Below, piece after piece: positions 43,910 through 52,914 of a DNA stretch of 64,000 bases (within the stretch, counting starts at the first letter, position 1; every line of letters starts with the position of its first letter). Position numbers and translations under genes: made by a program. The notes beneath the pieces were generated by a model, which saw nothing but the letters and a program-made list of their open reading frames with translations, was not told where the DNA came from and made no database searches. The stretch is from NCBI RefSeq assembly GCF_000494755.1, contig NC_022657.1, forward strand, positions 3,696,001 through 3,760,000. The letters are read 5' to 3'. This DNA is from Amorphoplanes friuliensis DSM 7358. Lineage in GTDB: Bacteria > Actinomycetota > Actinomycetes > Mycobacteriales > Micromonosporaceae.

Positions 43910-44227
43910 ATGCGGACACTCCTGGCGATCACCGAGCAGCCCGGCCCCGCCGGTGCCCTCGTGCTGAGCGCGACCGGTGAGCTCGACGGCCAGACGGGCG
44001 TCGACCTGGGCCGCAGCGTCGGGACGGCCGCACGCCGTCCCGAGGTCCGCGAGATCATCCTGCTGCTCACCGCGGTGACCTTTCTGGACGCCGGCGGCCT
44101 CACCGCGCTGATCGGCTGCCGCTCGGCCACCGCGGCACTGGACGTGCGGTTCCGCGTACGGGATGCTCGCGGGGTGGTGAGCCGGGTTCTCGACATCACG
44201 GGGCCGTGGCCCTGGGCCGCCGGCTGA
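43910..44227 (+). CDS. STAS-domain protein lacking the phospho-acceptor
   Basis: About 105 residues from ATG 43910; no SD is evident. The STAS fold is clear: ALVLSATGELDGQTG, VREIILLLTAVTFLDAGGLTALI, then the ALDVRFRVRDA strand. The active loop normally reads D-S-S/T-G; here it is D-A-G-G, so no Ser or Thr can be phosphorylated. It could mimic the permanently active antagonist or bind another partner. The nearest HATPase partners are at 31351 and 28270 (phosphatase). Confidence 0.85.
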   Translation: MRTLLAITEQPGPAGALVLSATGELDGQTGVDLGRSVGTAARRPEVREIILLLTAVTFLDAGGLTALIGCRSATAALDVRFRVRDARGVVSRVLDITGPWPWAAG

Positions 44228-44231
44228 CCCG

Positions 44232-45194
44232 GTGCGCACCGTCCATCTGAACTCCTCGGACCTCGACCAGGCGCGCGGCATGCTGGCCGAGCACTTCTAC
44301 CCGAACGTCATCGACGGGCTCTCGCCCGGCGCCCTGCCGGCGGTCGACTTCGAGATCACCCGCGCCGGTCTCTTCACGATCGGCGACCTGCGGTTCGGCA
44401 CCGACGTCCGCCTCCGGTTCGGTGAGCTCGGCGCCTACCACGTCGATCTGCCGTCGGGTGGTGACCTGCTGTGGCGTCAGGGTCGGCGGGAGCCGATCCT
44501 CGCCACCCCGCGCAGCGCCGCCGTGTTCTCACCGGACGGTGACACCACCCTCGACCGGTGGGACGCGGCCACCCGGGTCCTGGCGATCAAGATCGAACGT
44601 CCGGTCCTCGAGGCCGAGCTGGAGCGGATGCTCGACGCGCCGGTGACCACACCGCTGCGGCTGAGTCCCGAGCTCGACGTGTCCCGCGGCGCCGGCGCGA
44701 CCTGGCTGCGGCTCGCCCACCTGATCGCCGCCGACGCCGCGCAGCCGGAAGGTCTCACCGGCCACCCGGTGCTGGGCCGCCGGCTCCGGGAGAGCCTGGT
44801 CGCCGGTCTGCTCCTGGCCGTGCCCCACAACTACCGTGACCGGCTGGAGCGGCGGCGCACGACCCTGGCGACACCCCGCGCCGTGCAGCGTGCGATCGAG
44901 GTCATCCGGGCCGATCCGGCCCGCCCGTTCACCGTCGCCGACCTCGCGGCCGCTGCCGGGGTGAGCGCCCGGTCGCTGCAGGACAGCTTCCAGCGGCACC
45001 TGTCGACGTCGCCGATGGCGTACCTCCGCGACGTCCGCCTGGCCTGGGTCCACGACGAGTTGCGCCGTGCCGACCCGGGCCGGACGACCGTCACGGAGGT
45101 CGCCTACAGCTGCGGCTTCCTGCACCTCGGGCGGTTCGCGGGGCTGTACCGCAGCCGGTACGGCGTACCGCCGTCGGCGACGTTGCGGGACTGA
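44232..45194 (+). CDS. AraC-family transcriptional regulator
   Basis: Protein of 320 residues from GTG 44232, 4 bases after the STAS stop. N-terminal ~1-190 resembles the AraC_binding_2 domain (LFTIGDLRFGTDVRLRFGEL, AYHVDLPSGGDLLW); C-terminal ~220-320 has two HTH motifs (FTVADLAAAAGVSARSLQDSFQRHL, VTEVAYSCGFLHLGRFAGLYRSRYG). Target genes are not visible; it ends one base from the opposite-strand permease gene, so no terminator fits between. Confidence 0.92.
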   Translation: MRTVHLNSSDLDQARGMLAEHFYPNVIDGLSPGALPAVDFEITRAGLFTIGDLRFGTDVRLRFGELGAYHVDLPSGGDLLWRQGRREPILATPRSAAVFSPDGDTTLDRWDAATRVLAIKIERPVLEAELERMLDAPVTTPLRLSPELDVSRGAGATWLRLAHLIAADAAQPEGLTGHPVLGRRLRESLVAGLLLAVPHNYRDRLERRRTTLATPRAVQRAIEVIRADPARPFTVADLAAAAGVSARSLQDSFQRHLSTSPMAYLRDVRLAWVHDELRRADPGRTTVTEVAYSCGFLHLGRFAGLYRSRYGVPPSATLRD

Positions 45195-45195
45195 C

Positions 45196-46382
45196 TCACC
45201 GCGCGAGGGCCTCGGTCGGGGAGAGCCGCGCCGCGCGCAGTGCCGGATAGAGACCGGCCAGGGCGCCGACCACCAGCGTCGCCGTGAAACCACCGGCGAG
45301 CGCCCACAGCGGGACAGCCACCGGCCACGACCGCCACCACGACCAGCCCGCGGTGGCCAGCACGCCGCAGAGCACACCGGCACCGCCGCCCAGGGCCGAG
45401 AGCAGCAGCGACTCCATCAGGAACTGCACACTGACCTGGCCTCCGGTCGCACCCAGGGCCCGCCGCAGACCGATCTCCGAGCGTCGTTCCAGGACGGAGA
45501 TCACCATCGTGTTCGCCACGCCGACCCCGCCGACCAGCAGGGCGACCGCGCCCAGGCCGAGCAGCAGGCCGTTCAGCGCCGCGTCGGTGGCCCGGGCCGC
45601 GGCCAGGGCGTCGGACGGGCGGGAGACCTGGACCTCGTTGGGCGCCTGCGGGTTGACCGTCGCGGCCAGCACCTGGCGGACCTCCTCGACGGACTGCTCG
45701 ACCGACCGCGTGTAGACGGTGGTCGGCGAGCCGTCGAAGTCCAGCAGCCGCGCGGCGGTGGTCCAGCCCACCAGGGCGGCCGAGTCCAGCTCGGGCGCCA
45801 GCGGCACCGGGGCCAGGATGCCTGCCACGGAGAACCAGAGACCGCCCAGCCACACCCGCGGGCCCGGCGCCCCGGGATGCCCAGCCGGCGGGCGGCCGTG
45901 TCGCCGAGCACCACGACCGGGCCGTCCACGGTGGCGTCGAGCCAGCGGCCCTGCGCGGTCCGGGCGCCGACCGTACCGGGCAGGTCCGGCCGGGCGGCGA
46001 GGACCGCGATGCTGCCCGTCTCGCCCTCGGGGATCCGCTCGGTGCGGTAGACCTTCGCGGCCAGGCGCGCGATGGCGCTGACCGAGCGGACCGGGCCGAT
46101 GCGCCCGACCATGGCCAGGGACTCGGCGGGCAGGTCGGCGTCCGCACCGGAGAACGTCCGGCCCGGCGCGACGGTGAGCAGGTTGGTGCCCAGCGCCGCG
46201 AGGGTCCGGTCCAGACCGGCACGGCTCGACGCGGAGATGCCGATGACCGCGAGCATCGCCGCGATGCCGATGGCGATGCCCGCCGCCGACAGCACCATGC
46301 GCAGCGGCCTGGCCCGCAGGCCCGCCGCCCCCAGGCGCAGCACGTCGGCACCGGCGAGCCGCGCCGGACGCAGGGAACTCAT
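45196..46382 (-). pseudogene. MacB/FtsX-like ABC permease with apparent -1 frameshift
   Basis: Two reading frames together make one ~395-residue permease. The upstream half (46382 to ~45874) gives [11 protein letters not shown], the first helix VLSAAGIAIGIAAMLAVIG and a MacB periplasmic part to GDTAARRLGIPG. The lower half (from ~45870) continues with RVWLGGLWFSVAGIL, then FtsX helices (LGAVALLVGGVGVANTMVISVLERRSEIGLRRALGA). Inserting one C in the CCCC run at 45870-45873 restores the frame. It may be a real inactivating mutation, a slippage site, or a sequencing error; both halves look fully conserved. Confidence 0.85.
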
Positions 46383-47035
46383 GGCGCCACCAGCTTTCCG
46401 TCGCGCAGCTCGACCCGCCGGGGCAGCGCCTCCGCGATGTCCCGGTCGTGCGTGATGACCACGACCGTGGTGCCGGCCGCGTGCAGGTCGTGCAGCAGCC
46501 GCATCACGACCGCCCCGGCCGCCGAGTCGAGATTGCCGGTCGGCTCGTCGGCCAGGAGCAGCGCCGGTTCCCCGACGACCGCGCGGGCGATCGCCACCCG
46601 TTGCCGCTCGCCGCCGGACAGCTCGTGGGGACGGTGATGGGCCCGGTGCCGCAGGCCCACCCGGTCGAGGGCCTGCGCCGCGCGGACGCGCCGCTGCCGC
46701 CGCCGCACCCCGGTGTAGAGCAGGCCGTCGGCCACGTTGTCCATTGCGGACACCCCGGCGGCCAGGTGGAACTGCTGGAACACAAAGCCGATCGTCCGGG
46801 CCCGCAACGCCGACAGGGCCCGGTCGGGGAGAGCCGCCACATCGTGCCCGGCGATGCGGACGATGCCCGTCGACGGCCGGTCCAGCGCGCCGAGCAGGTG
46901 CAGCATCGTCGACTTGCCCGACCCCGAGGGGCCCACGACACCGACGAGCTCACCCGGGCCGACCTCCAGCGACACCCCGGCGAGGGCGGTGACACCACCC
47001 GGGTACACCTTGCCGGCGCCGGTCATCGTGATCAC
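46379..47035 (-). CDS. ABC transporter ATP-binding protein (LolD/MacB type)
   Basis: Protein of 218 residues. Walker [10 protein letters not shown], signature [14 protein letters not shown], Walker [13 protein letters not shown], and the H-motif [10 protein letters not shown]. This is the ATPase of FtsX-type efflux systems such as MacB and of lipoprotein release. GTG 47035 overlaps the adaptor's stop. Together with the adaptor and the permease it forms a MacAB-like exporter. Confidence 0.93.
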   Translation of the reverse strand: MITMTGAGKVYPGGVTALAGVSLEVGPGELVGVVGPSGSGKSTMLHLLGALDRPSTGIVRIAGHDVAALPDRALSALRARTIGFVFQQFHLAAGVSAMDNVADGLLYTGVRRRQRRVRAAQALDRVGLRHRAHHRPHELSGGERQRVAIARAVVGEPALLLADEPTGNLDSAAGAVVMRLLHDLHAAGTTVVVITHDRDIAEALPRRVELRDGKLVAP

Positions 47036-48069
47036 GAGGGCATCCCCACGGTCAGGCCCTCGGTCAGGCCGTCGGCGCGTACCTCGGCGCGGCCGTCGGC
47101 GAACAGGCCGACCTCGACCGGGAGGTAGCGGGTGGTGCCGTCGGCGACCACCTCGAGCCCGTACCCGCCCTCGGCCAGGGCCAGCAGTGCGGCGACCGGG
47201 ACGGTGAGCACGTCCTTGCGCTGCTCGCCGGTGTGGGTCACGTCGACCGGCGCCTCCCGCAGCCGGCCCGGCGCCCGGCCGGCGAGCGAGATCGTGACCG
47301 GCACCGTGGGGGTCTCACCCTCCTTCGGGTCGGCCTTCGTCCCGACGAAGGTCACCTGGCCGGCGATCTTCTTGCCGTCCGGCAGAGCGATGCTGACGCG
47401 GGCGCCCTCCCGGGCCCAGTCCGCGGCGTCCGCGTCGACGTCGGCGGTGACCACCGAGGCCGCCCCGGTGCCCGAGAACACCTCGCCCGTCGCCGGGGCG
47501 CCGAGTCGGACGGTCAGCTTCGCCACCCGGATCGCGCCGTTGGCCACCACCGCCCAGGCCGGGTCGACCGTGCCCGTCTCGCGCAGGCCCAGCTTCTTCT
47601 GCCAGCGGCGGACGGCCTTCGCGGTGAGAGCAGTGAACTCGTCGTCGACGGTGAAGCCGTCGTAGCCGAGCTTGTGCAGGTTGCGTTCCAGCTGCTCGAC
47701 GTCCGGCCCCTCGGCGCCCGTGGAGAGCTGCCGGTACATCGGCAGGATGCCGAAGAGCAGGACCACCGGCCGGTCGTCGGCCCGCAGCAGGGTGCCGCCG
47801 CGCCTGACGACCGCACCGGCCTTCGGCAGCCAGGTGACGGTGCCGGTGGCCTTCGAGACGACCGGTACGGGTGTGCCGAAGCCCAGCTCGCCGTCGACGG
47901 TGACGGAGGTGGCGAGGGTCTGCCGGGTCACCGTGGTCGTCGCCGGGGGCAGGTCGGCTGCAGGCGTACCGGAGGACCGGTCGTCGAGGGTGACGGCGAC
48001 CGCGGCCGCACCGCCCAGGGCGAGGGCCGCCGCGGCCGCGACCGCGACGGTCCTCGCGCGGCGGCTCAT
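47032..48069 (-). CDS. Efflux adaptor with peptidoglycan-binding domain (MacA/HlyD-like)
   Basis: About 345 residues from ATG 48069 (ATGA overlap). One N-terminal membrane helix, then a beta-barrel/lipoyl-like stretch ([38 protein letters not shown]) interrupted by a PG_binding_1 domain ([25 protein letters not shown], ~135-190), and a C-terminal half of adaptor strands ([21 protein letters not shown]). This mix is common in actinobacterial ABC efflux adaptors that link the pump to the wall. Confidence 0.88.
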   Translation of the reverse strand: MSRRARTVAVAAAAALALGGAAAVAVTLDDRSSGTPAADLPPATTTVTRQTLATSVTVDGELGFGTPVPVVSKATGTVTWLPKAGAVVRRGGTLLRADDRPVVLLFGILPMYRQLSTGAEGPDVEQLERNLHKLGYDGFTVDDEFTALTAKAVRRWQKKLGLRETGTVDPAWAVVANGAIRVAKLTVRLGAPATGEVFSGTGAASVVTADVDADAADWAREGARVSIALPDGKKIAGQVTFVGTKADPKEGETPTVPVTISLAGRAPGRLREAPVDVTHTGEQRKDVLTVPVAALLALAEGGYGLEVVADGTTRYLPVEVGLFADGRAEVRADGLTEGLTVGMPS

Positions 48070-48614
48070 TTGACCGCCGTGATGCCCGGCAGGGCGTCCG
48101 GCCCGACACCCCGGCACTTCTCCGTCGCCTTGCCCAGCTTGGAGTTGTCGCCGAGGTCTTCGGTCATCGCGAAGGCGCCGGTCTCGGGGTCCGGGTCCGG
48201 GAACTCCGGTACGCCGTTCTCCCGCATGCACCGCGAGAGATCCCGCGCCTTGGTGAGGTCCTCGGCCGACAGCTTCGGCGGCTCGCCACCGGCCGGGAGC
48301 AGGTCGCGGCACTTCTCCATCGCGGCGTCCATCTTCTTCGCGCCGGGCGAGCCCTCCGAGCCGGCCGCCTGCGCCGGGACAGCGATCATCCCGTCGGAGC
48401 GGGGGTCCGGCAGCTCGATCCCCGCCGCCCGCATGCACTTCACGAACTCCCGCGCCTTCTGCGTGTCGTCGGCCGGCGGGGCCGAGGCCGGGGCGCTGCC
48501 GTCCCGGCCGGCCGACGCCACCCGCGGCCTGTCCTCGGCCGCACCACACCCACCCAGCACCGGTACGAGCATCATCGGTACCGCCATCAGCCACAATTTC
48601 TGTCCGCGTGTCAT
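48066..48614 (-). CDS. Hypothetical lipoprotein with a repeated Cys/Met motif
   Basis: About 182 residues from ATG 48614 (GGAG just upstream). Lipobox LGGC at residue ~22 after a signal helix. Two similar units follow: FVKCMRAAGIELPDP ... MEKCR and LSRCMRENGVPEFPDP ... TEKCR, so each holds two Cys that could pair. Proteins of this kind precede ABC-efflux operons in actinobacteria and are of unknown role; ligand capture is plausible. It is the first gene of the efflux operon, overlapping the adaptor start. Confidence 0.82.
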   Translation of the reverse strand: MTRGQKLWLMAVPMMLVPVLGGCGAAEDRPRVASAGRDGSAPASAPPADDTQKAREFVKCMRAAGIELPDPRSDGMIAVPAQAAGSEGSPGAKKMDAAMEKCRDLLPAGGEPPKLSAEDLTKARDLSRCMRENGVPEFPDPDPETGAFAMTEDLGDNSKLGKATEKCRGVGPDALPGITAVK

Positions 48615-48679
48615 CACGGCTCCTCTCGGTCGGCCGCAACCACACCGCAGGGGCCGTAGGACGGGCATCAGCGCCGGCG

Positions 48680-48697
48680 CTTACAGCAGTCTTATAG
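48680..48697. promoter_or_regulatory. OmpR-type heptamer direct repeat between efflux operon and two-component genes
   Basis: CTTACAG (48680-48686), spacer CAGT, CTTATAG (48691-48697): two 7-mers differing at one base with an 11-bp period. Response regulators of the OmpR family bind such tandem sites head to tail. It lies in the 105-bp divergent gap, 65 bp from the lipoprotein start and 23 bp from the regulator's ATG. Confidence 0.65.
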
Positions 48698-48719
48698 GTG
48701 GGCCGGTCACCATGCACGG

Positions 48720-49376
48720 ATGCGGATACTGATCGCCGAGGACGAGGTCGTGCTGGCCGACGCCATCGCGGAAGGGCTGCGGCTGCAGTCACTGGCCGTG
48801 GACACGGTCTACGACGGCGAGACCGCCCTGCAGCGGCTGGCGGTCAACGAGTACGACGTCCTGGTGCTGGACCGGGACCTGCCCCGGGTGCACGGCGACG
48901 ACGTGTGCCGCTCGGTGGCCGGCTCCGGCGGTGACGTACGCGTGCTGATGCTGACCGCGGCCGGCGAGCTCCACGACCGGGTCCACGGGCTCGGCCTGGG
49001 CGCCGACGACTACCTGCCCAAGCCGTTCGCCTTCGCCGAGCTGCTGGCCCGGATCCGGGCGCTGGGCCGCCGGGCCCGGCCGGCGGCGCCGCCGGTGCTG
49101 CACCGCGCCGGTCTGCGGCTCGACACCGCCCGCCGGGAGGTCTTCCGCGACGGGCAGTACGTCGGCGTCTCCCGCAAGGAGTTCGCGGTGCTGGAGGAGC
49201 TGCTGCGGGCCGACGGGGCGGTGGTGAGCACCGAACAGCTGCTGGAACGCGCCTGGGACGAGCACACCGACCCGTTCACGAACGTCGTCCGGGTGACCGT
49301 GATGACACTGCGCCGCAAGCTCGGCCCGCCGCAGGTCGTCGAGACCGTGACCGGAGTGGGGTATCAGATCCCGTGA
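48720..49376 (+). CDS. OmpR-family response regulator
   Basis: Protein of 218 residues. Receiver with E7/D8 acidic pair, phospho-D51 (VLVLDRDLP) and K near LPKPFAFAELLARI; then a winged-helix DNA-binding domain (GVSRKEFAVLEELL, VVRVTVMTLRRKLGPP, VGYQIP). It shares an operon with the histidine kinase (GTGA overlap) and probably controls the divergent efflux operon through the repeat at 48680-48697. No clear SD precedes ATG 48720. Confidence 0.93.
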   Translation: MRILIAEDEVVLADAIAEGLRLQSLAVDTVYDGETALQRLAVNEYDVLVLDRDLPRVHGDDVCRSVAGSGGDVRVLMLTAAGELHDRVHGLGLGADDYLPKPFAFAELLARIRALGRRARPAAPPVLHRAGLRLDTARREVFRDGQYVGVSRKEFAVLEELLRADGAVVSTEQLLERAWDEHTDPFTNVVRVTVMTLRRKLGPPQVVETVTGVGYQIP

Positions 49377-50566
49377 CGACCCACCGGTGGACCGTCCGGG
49401 TCCGGCTGACTGCCCTCTACAGCGTGTTGTTCCTGGTCGCGGGGGCAGCCCTGCTGACGATCACCTACTTCCTGCTGGCCCGCGCGCTGACCTCGCAGCA
49501 GGTCGACCAGACGCTGGTGGTCGCCGGTTCGTCCTCGGCCGTGGTCGCCGCCCGCGCGGTGCCGGCGAACTCGGGGCTCGACCTGACCGCACTGCCCACG
49601 GGGCTCACCGCCGAGGAGCAGGAGGAGGCGGAGAGCCGGTGGCAGCTCGCCCAGAAGCTCCAGCAGGAGTTCCGCGCCGACACGCTCGGCTCGCTGGTGC
49701 AGCAGGGTGTCATCGCGCTGGTCGCCGTGGCGGTGGCCGGTACCTCGCTGGCCTGGCTCGCCGCCGGGCGTACGCTGCGGCCCCTGCAGCACATCACCGC
49801 GACCGCGCGCCGGATCGCCGAGCGCAACCTGCACGAGCGGATCGGTCTGACCGGGCCCCGCGACGAGTTGCGGCGGCTCGCGGACACCTTCGACGACATG
49901 CTGGCCCGCCTCGACGCCGCCTTCGCCGCCCAGCGTCGTTTTGCCGCCAACGCCTCCCACGAGCTGCGGACACCGCTGGCCATCAACCGCACCCTGATCG
50001 AGGTGGCGCTGAGCCGGCCGCACCCGTCGGCGGAGGTCCGTCAGCTGGGGGAGACGATGCTGGCCGTCAACGCCCGGCACGAGGCGCTGATCGACGGGCT
50101 GCTCCTGCTGGCCCGGTCGGACCAGGAGATCACCGATCCGGTGCCGGTGGATCTCACCGAGATCGTCACCCGGCTCGTCCGCGCGGCCCGCCCGGAGGCG
50201 GCGGCGGCCGGGGTGGAGCTGACGCTGACCGCCCGGGCGGCGCCGACCTCGGGCGATCCGGTGCTCCTGGAACGACTGGTGCAGAACCTCCTCCAGAACG
50301 CCGTCACCTACAACGTCAGCCCCGGCAGCGTCGAGGTCACCTGCGGACCGGGCCGGCTCGTGGTCACCAACACCGGTCCGCCCATCGCCGGGTACGAGGT
50401 CGACCGGCTGTTCGAGCCGTTCCAGCGGCTGACCGACCGGGTCGGCTCGGCCCGCGGCACCGGGCTCGGCCTGTCGATCGTGCGGACCGTCGCCCGCGCC
50501 CACGGCGGCGACGTCACCGCGGAACCGGGCCCGGCGGGAGGCCTTCGCGTCACCGTGACTGTCTGA
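49373..50566 (+). CDS. Sensor histidine kinase (two-component partner)
   Basis: Protein of 397 residues from GTG 49373, overlapping the regulator's stop. Helix ~14-34, extracellular loop ~35-115, helix ~117-137, HAMP, HisKA with ANASHELRTPLAI, and HATPase with NLLQNAVTYN, GTGLGLSIV. Short external domain suggests it senses an envelope or drug-related cue or the transported molecule, as in efflux-linked systems (BceS/CseC-like). The pump genes are divergently transcribed. Confidence 0.92.
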   Translation: MTTHRWTVRVRLTALYSVLFLVAGAALLTITYFLLARALTSQQVDQTLVVAGSSSAVVAARAVPANSGLDLTALPTGLTAEEQEEAESRWQLAQKLQQEFRADTLGSLVQQGVIALVAVAVAGTSLAWLAAGRTLRPLQHITATARRIAERNLHERIGLTGPRDELRRLADTFDDMLARLDAAFAAQRRFAANASHELRTPLAINRTLIEVALSRPHPSAEVRQLGETMLAVNARHEALIDGLLLLARSDQEITDPVPVDLTEIVTRLVRAARPEAAAAGVELTLTARAAPTSGDPVLLERLVQNLLQNAVTYNVSPGSVEVTCGPGRLVVTNTGPPIAGYEVDRLFEPFQRLTDRVGSARGTGLGLSIVRTVARAHGGDVTAEPGPAGGLRVTVTV

Positions 50567-50578
50567 CCTTTGGGAAAA

Positions 50579-50605
50579 TCCCGCGCCCGGACCCCGTCAG
50601 CGGGA
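50579..50605 (+). promoter_or_regulatory. Inverted repeat between the kinase and GGDEF/EAL genes
   Basis: TCCCGC (50579-50584) and GCGGGA (50600-50605) flank a 15-base GC-rich loop. It starts 12 bases after the kinase stop and ends 11 bases before the GGDEF/EAL ATG. It may end the two-component transcript or shape the leader of the next gene. It does not match a c-di-GMP riboswitch. Confidence 0.35.
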
Positions 50606-50616
50606 AACCTGTACGG

Positions 50617-52914
50617 ATGAGGCACGCGTGGCGCCGGCTGCTGATCGGCGGGCTGCCCGTCGTGCTGGCCGCACCGTGGCTGGGCGAGGCGGGTGAACAA
50701 CTCGCCTACGCCCTGGTGGCTGCGGCTGCCGTGGTGGCGGTGGTCGCCGGTGTGCGCGCGTACCGGCCGGCCCGTCCGTGGTCGTGGTGGTTGCTCGCCG
50801 CCGGACCGGCCGCCGGCGGGCTGAGCTGTCTGGTCTGGGGGATCGGGTTCCTCGCCGGTGCCGACCTCACGGACGTTCCCGTGCTCACGATCGTCTACTT
50901 AGCCATGTACCTGTTCTTCGCCGCCGGGATCGTCGCGGTGACCCCGGCCGGCCAGGGCTCGGCGCTGTCCGGCCTGGCCGAGGCCGGCATCGCCGCGTGC
51001 ACCGCCGCCGTCGTGGTCTGGGTCTTCCTGCTGGACCCGTTCGTCAACGACCGCGGCGGGTGGGCGAGCGGCGGCGAGATCGTCGTGTACCCGCTGGTGG
51101 ATCTCCTGGTGCTCGCCGCCGCGGTCCGGCTGGTCGTGTCCGCGGGCGTGCGGACCCGATCGCACACGTTCCTGCTGCTGGCGGCAGCTGCCCTGGTGTC
51201 GGCCGACGTCGTCTACTTCCTCTCCGTCGTCGCCGGCGGATCGTGGTCCGGCACCGGCGTCAGCGTGGCCGGCTGGCTGCTGTTCCACCTGCTGACCGGG
51301 GCCGCGGCGGTGCATCCCTCGATGGCGGACGCGCCGGGCAGCCGCCGGTCCTCCGCCGGCCGCTGGACCACCGGCGTCTACCTGGTCGTTGTCCTCGTCG
51401 GCCCGGCGATCACGGCGTACGCGTTCCTGAAGGATCTGCGCGAGGGTGAGTTCGACGCCGGTGACATCGTCGTCCCGCTCACGGCCACCGCCATCATCGC
51501 GGTGCTGCTGGTGATCAGGCTGTCCCATGCTGGTGCCCTGGTCGCCCGGCGCGCCACCGAGCTGCAGGTGGCTCTGGAGGAGCAGGCGGCCCTGCAGCGC
51601 AGGATGAGCCACCTGGCACTGCACGACGCCCTGACCGGGCTGCCGAACCGCCTCTCGCTGGAGCAGCGGATCGATGCGGCCGTACGCGACGGCGAGCCCG
51701 CCACGCTGCTGATGCTGGACCTGGACGGCTTCAAGCACGTCAACGACAGTTTCGGCCACCCCGTCGGCGACGCGCTGCTGTCCGGGGTGGCGTCACGCCT
51801 GCGGACGTCGCTGGACGAGCGGGTGCTGGTGGCCCGGCTCGGCGGCGACGAGTTCGCGGTGCTGCTGACCGAGGATGATCAGTCCGGGGTGACCGAGAGC
51901 TGCGGGACCGTCCTGGACGCGTTGCGCCGCCCGGTCGAGGTGCGTGACCACCGGCTGTACGTGACGGCCAGCATCGGTGTGCGCCGCCTCGACCCGGGGG
52001 CGACCGCCTCGGAGGCGCTCAGCGATGCCGACATGGCGCTGCACGCGGCCAAGGCGGCCGGCAAGGACCGCGCGGTCAGCTACGACACCCGGCTCCGCGA
52101 CCAGCAGCAGACCAGGATCGCGGTCGTCGAACGGCTGCGCGGCGCCCTGGGCACCGACGAGTTCGCCGTGCACTACCAGCCGATCCTCTCCTTCGGCACC
52201 GGCGGTTTCGACGCGGTCGAGGCGCTGGTGCGCTGGCGCCCGCCGGGTGAGGCCCCGATCTTCCCGGACAGTTTCATCCCGGCGGCCGAGGACAGCGGTC
52301 TGATCGTGCGGCTGGGGGAGTGGGTGCTGCGCCGCGCCTGCCGCGACGCGGCCGTCTGGCACGAGCGGCACGGCACGAAGGTCACCGTCAACGTCTCACC
52401 GCGCCAGTTGCGGGAGCCCGATTTTGCCGCCAAGGTCGCCCGGGCGCTGCGGGACACGGGTCTGCCGGCACCGGCCCTCATCCTCGAGATCACCGAGGGC
52501 GTGCTGGTCAGCACCGGCGACCACGCCTCGCAGAGCCTGGCCCACCTCACCGAGCTGCGAGCGGCGGGCGTCGGGGTGGCCGTCGACGACTTCGGCACCG
52601 GTTACTCGTCGCTGGCCTACCTCCGCGACCTGCCGATCGACATCCTGAAGATCGACAAGTCGTTCCTCCCGGTCGGGGAGGACGCGGAGGCGGGCCAGCG
52701 GACCGCCCTGGTCCGCACCATCGTCGGCATGGCGCACGACCTCGGCCTGACCACCGTGGCCGAGGGTGTCGAGACACCGGAGCAGGCGGCGTTGCTGATC
52801 AGCCTCGGCTGCGACAAGGGTCAGGGCTACCTGTACGCCCGTCCCGCACCGGCGGCCGAAACCGATCAGCTTCTCTCCGTACTCCCCGCGGCCAGGCTCC
52901 GGACCTTCTCGTAG
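50617..52914 (+). CDS. Membrane GGDEF/EAL c-di-GMP protein
   Basis: Protein of 765 residues from ATG 50617. About nine membrane segments in ~1-305, no named sensor domain. GGDEF part: LALHDALTGLPNR, RLGGDEF intact, no RxxD inhibitory site (DERV instead). EAL part complete: VEALVRW, NVSPRQ, EITEG, VDDFGTGYSSL, LKIDKSF, AEGVE. Both activities look possible. Codon 95 (50899-50901) is TTA, rare in such genomes. Its 3' end overlaps the opposite-strand GT4 gene by 49 bp. Confidence 0.93.
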   Translation: MRHAWRRLLIGGLPVVLAAPWLGEAGEQLAYALVAAAAVVAVVAGVRAYRPARPWSWWLLAAGPAAGGLSCLVWGIGFLAGADLTDVPVLTIVYLAMYLFFAAGIVAVTPAGQGSALSGLAEAGIAACTAAVVVWVFLLDPFVNDRGGWASGGEIVVYPLVDLLVLAAAVRLVVSAGVRTRSHTFLLLAAAALVSADVVYFLSVVAGGSWSGTGVSVAGWLLFHLLTGAAAVHPSMADAPGSRRSSAGRWTTGVYLVVVLVGPAITAYAFLKDLREGEFDAGDIVVPLTATAIIAVLLVIRLSHAGALVARRATELQVALEEQAALQRRMSHLALHDALTGLPNRLSLEQRIDAAVRDGEPATLLMLDLDGFKHVNDSFGHPVGDALLSGVASRLRTSLDERVLVARLGGDEFAVLLTEDDQSGVTESCGTVLDALRRPVEVRDHRLYVTASIGVRRLDPGATASEALSDADMALHAAKAAGKDRAVSYDTRLRDQQQTRIAVVERLRGALGTDEFAVHYQPILSFGTGGFDAVEALVRWRPPGEAPIFPDSFIPAAEDSGLIVRLGEWVLRRACRDAAVWHERHGTKVTVNVSPRQLREPDFAAKVARALRDTGLPAPALILEITEGVLVSTGDHASQSLAHLTELRAAGVGVAVDDFGTGYSSLAYLRDLPIDILKIDKSFLPVGEDAEAGQRTALVRTIVGMAHDLGLTTVAEGVETPEQAALLISLGCDKGQGYLYARPAPAAETDQLLSVLPAARLRTFS

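Noticed and set aside
50567..50616. C-di-GMP riboswitch upstream of the GGDEF/EAL gene
   Set aside because: Leader is only 50 bases and lacks the two-helix GEMM core; only short GC dyads are present.
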